A DNA stretch of 64,000 bases from Mastigias papua (Eukaryota; Cnidaria; Scyphozoa; Rhizostomeae; Mastigiidae). The DNA lies in NCBI GenBank assembly GCA_964019165.1, contig OZ025282.1, positions 9,458,229-9,522,228 on the forward strand. Direction: 5' to 3'. Of the stretch, positions 60,597 through 64,000 are shown in pieces; positions within the stretch are counted from its first letter, which is position 1, and each line of letters starts with the position of its first letter. The notes under the pieces were generated by a model that was given only the letters and a program-made list of their open reading frames with translations, did not search any database and was not told where the DNA came from. The position numbers were made by a program, and so were the translations under genes.

Positions 60597-63500
60597 GTAA
60601 GCAGTTTTCAATAGTGATTATCGCTACCGTAGAATAGGAGGCGGGTCTTTTCCTGGGTTGTGTAAAAATAGATTGTTGAATCTCAAATATTGACTGTTTA
60701 GTGAGCGAGAAATACGCGTCTGGGTCTAGCTACACTTACGCGTAGTATCCGTGTTGAGAAGCATATCGTGTTTCTTGGATGCCTGTTTTCTAAGTATACA
60801 GAGACGAGGGAAGGCACCTGTTTATGGGAATGTGTTGACTGCAACTTGGCTGTACAATCTCGGATGAGCAATGAGAACAGGTGGAGAGTTTTGCTGGATG
60901 ATGAGTCAGTATTTTCCTAGGTTCCTTGACAGCAAGGGACTGGGTATTAATGCCCGGGACCGGGGCGGAAGGAAAAGTGATATTTCTCGTACAAAAGTCG
61001 TAACCCATCTAGATTTCGAGTCAACTTTTCAGAAACCATCGAAAAATCTACAATCTCATACTTTTCAGTTTGTACTAAAGAAATTCAATTCTATTCTATA
61101 TACTACATTTTTTCTCTATTACCATGCATTTTTTAAGCAGCTATAAAAATTGATACCTCAAGAATTATTACAGCTTTGGTTTCATGACCCAACATTTTAA
61201 CTAAAGAGTTTACATGCCCCATCGCAATGTCTTCTGCCCCAGTCCGAGGGATCGATAATGACCAGTCTCTGAGTGGCCTGTTGGTGTGCGTTACGCATAG
61301 ATTGCATCCCCTGTAGCAAGACTGCATTAGTTATTCGACTCTGTGACTGTAGAATATGCTTACATTTTATGGGTGCCGCACCTAGACTGCTGCCTCTTGA
61401 TCTGAATTGTTGAGAGTATGTATAATGATTGGGGTCAATTTAACTAAGAGTAGTTGCACGTTCATTTTGATTTCATTTGCCTTTTGAAATTGGCCACAAA
61501 TGGATATTGTGTACAGAGGTCTGGTACCCAAAAAGGGACAGGTTGACAATTTGGTCAAGAGGGTATAGCTTGCAATAGTATATTTCAAATTTTCAAGCAA
61601 GAGAAATATTGGAGTTTTCATGATTTCGTTGCTTTCGTGTTTAAAGGTGATTATAAGTAGCTGTACTGTACAGAAATGCAATAAAAATGTTCATGTTTAT
61701 CCAAGTAAAAGGGCACTTTCAGATTTTTTTGGAAATGAGGACGGGTATAGAGCCCCAGGACCTCCTCCGTAGTGCAACACCTTATTCCAACTATCTTCCT
61801 CCATCTTGACAGAAGACAGAACTATGACCCCCTTTTTATTTCAACAGAAGGACTCATTTTTGTTATGAAAAGTTAACTATTTGCAATAGAAAATTATCAG
61901 AACTGAAAGAGGACATTGTAAAGCCCTGTTTTCCTTGCCTGATTGTCAGGAAATTCCTTCCAAGAATGAATTGAGGCCAGAAAGGTTAATGAACACACCA
62001 TAGTATACTAATGATATTTTTGGGAACCGCGATCTCGTGTTTCATCTCAATCGACGATTCCATGTAGGTAAAGCAAACTAGTTACCCAGTAGCCCACACA
62101 ACTTCAAATATTTGGATCTTCCAGGAAATAGTATAGTGTTTGCATTGTGTACTCTTGCTTGATGTGTTAGCAAACCACGTGGACTTGCTTATACACTCAT
62201 CTGGACCACTGTTGATTCCATTGACCTTTCACACTATATCTTTTATGGTATTTGCAGGTTACTTAAACTATGACTTTAGTACTAACTCATTTATTCTCAC
62301 TATACTCTCTGACTAGCTGTTTGAAACTTACGACTGTTAAAGTCCAATGACCGATATGAGGAAGTGAGTGATTAGACTGGAAAAGTTATGTAAGTGTAAG
62401 TTTGAAAAGCAGCTTGACTTATCTTGTAGTAAGTAGGACATTGATTGAAACTAATAGAAAATCCGATATTTTTACAGGCAATATTGGTCGTTGGTCCTTC
62501 TCCCTGTTGTTATCGCCCTAGCATAGAAAGTAAAGAGAAAATTTTTAAGGCAGTATAAGCTGTGGGATCCAATACATCATAGCAGGCTATGCCTTCAGTT
62601 TAAAATTCAGATTATTTGTCGTTTACACAGGAAAGCTACTTTATTCCTAGGGTAAGATGCCTTTTCGTGTTACTGTTCACTACAGTTTGATATAACCCGA
62701 TCCATCGTAGCGTGATTTGCCAGTTTTCTCAATGTGTAGCTGTTAGATTGGCAGCTGTTGGAGAAGGTTGATGGCTGGTTGTTTTTAGATTGAATTTGAG
62801 AAAATGTGAGCATGGTTAACATTGATGCTAGGCCTGGGGGTCAGCTAGAGTTAGAAAAACTGTTTGGCTATTGAGATTCTATGCTACAACTTTCCGCATG
62901 GGAGACAAAGAATTCAAGACCATTTTGTCCTTTGTGAAAAACCTTGATTGTATCTATCTTGGAACTTGTAATAAGCAGACTTGAATCAATATCAGCAGTT
63001 GAAGATCGTGCTCATCCATGTTTGAAATGGAAATTTTTTGCACTAAAGCAATACAAAGACAGATTGCCTGAAGTGTTTGGCCTCGAATGAATGAAATGAC
63101 TCAATAATCAATCATATGCTCAAAGAGAGCTATTTACGTGTTTACATATATTAACATATGCCCAAGCCAATTACTTCAGCAAAATGCAATGAAAAATGTA
63201 TTTGTACCTCGTACATCTTTACGAATTTTTCGCTGCACAAAACTAAAGTATGCCGTTTTAAGGAATTAGATTAGTTAACAGGGAAGTATTACTTCGAAAA
63301 AAGTATATTTTCCAAACTGTATGTTCCATTGCGAGGTATGGTCATTTAAATAGGTGATACATAAAACCAATGTCAAAATTTAAATATAGTAAGAAAGTGT
63401 AAGGCACGCCTGCCCGCACCGAGGGCAGGGGGGCAAGGTTCCTATTGAGGGCACATTATAAACATTTTTGCATTAAAATGATTAAGTCCTTGGAAAGGGC

Positions 63501-64000
63501 AGGAGGAGCAGCTGCCCCCCTGCCCCCCTGCCCCCCTGCCCCCCAGCGTAGGCGTCCCTGCTTACAGGAAAATTAGAACATTGCTAATTCTATAGTATTA
63601 GTATCGAATAAATCCTACGAAAGTCTTGATTCTCGCAATGGGCAACAGCTAATAAATGTTTAAGTACATGTTTATTTACAAAAAAAGGTTTTGAATCCAG
63701 TACTGAACCTTTCTTGGCGTTTTCATGACTTCAGTAGTGAAACTGTCGTAAGACTTTTCTAGCATGAACAGTCGACTTTGCGGAGCACTTACCAGTGTTA
63801 CTCTGGCAGACAGGCACTACAAATGCTTATCACTCTATTACACAGGTTACCACAAGAAATACATGTAAATTAAGCGATTACTATCTTGCATGAATATTGG
63901 GATTTAGGAGGTATACGACTTAATCGACTTCCTTAGATCTCATAAATCCAATACTAAACTTTATTAACTTTTTAGCAGTCAGACAGCACCCTCTTATAAA
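60597..64000 (+). other. Probable TIMP-like intron 1 to window end
   Basis: No acceptor followed by a plausible TIMP second exon was seen. The only distinct feature is a C-rich minisatellite with flanking G-rich sequence at about 63400-63560. The rest is AT-rich with no recognised gene or RNA. Confidence 0.45.
63510..63545 (+). repeat. (CTGCCCCC)n octanucleotide repeat
   Basis: About four copies of CTGCCCCC within a longer G/C-rich block. A GCACCGAGGGCAGGGGGGCAA string about 100 bp upstream is partly complementary, so the block could fold back. Confidence 0.85.

Overview
This is an AT-rich, intron-rich stretch of an animal nuclear genome. Genes are split by many short GT-AG introns and surrounded by decayed LINE, SINE and MITE copies and simple repeats. 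A two-exon BTBD1/2-type gene, a single MBD2/3-type gene and a TIMP-like first exon point to a metazoan. The repeat content, the single MBD2/3 gene and the compact introns suggest a non-vertebrate, but I cannot fix the phylum from the sequence alone.

Layout, left to right. 1-440 is a decayed reverse-transcriptase relic (minus). 1340-4000 holds four minus-strand exons, with matching phases, of a gene I do not recognise. It starts head-to-head with the BTBD1/2 orthologue (plus, 4130-9762), so 4001-4129 is probably a shared divergent promoter. The BTBD1/2 intron carries a LINE 3' fragment and a large CCAT microsatellite. From 11934 to 17450 three plus-strand exons form the end of another unrecognised gene. 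Its large intron has been invaded, in antisense, by a nearly complete two-ORF CR1/L2-group LINE (about 12061-16400). MBD2/3 (plus, 18170-21209) follows, the methyl-CpG-binding NuRD subunit.

Only 506 bp downstream begins the longest gene, an importin-11 (IPO11) orthologue. I could rebuild it as 36 plus-strand exons from 21716 to 49359 with every splice phase in agreement, giving 932 residues. Its introns contain a 60-nt near-perfect hairpin, two long AT tracts, a 16-bp minisatellite, several MITE/SINE copies and a 95-bp tandem duplication that copies a splice acceptor. One conserved segment of the importin-beta fold (the part carrying the family's CPRQWPEL motif) could not be found.

49.4-60.4 kb is gene-poor. 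It holds one exon-like minus-strand segment, degenerate coding-like sequence near 57.6-58.2 kb, and two tRNA-like units facing each other. At 60482-60596 lies a TIMP-like first exon (signal peptide plus mature Cys-x-Cys start), whose remainder must lie beyond the window.

The recognised genes are unrelated housekeeping or regulatory genes (ubiquitin-ligase adaptor, chromatin reader, nuclear import, protease inhibitor). I see no cluster acting as one pathway and no clear novel system. The most unusual items are the two unrecognised genes, the IPO11 gap and acceptor duplication, and the intronic hairpin.
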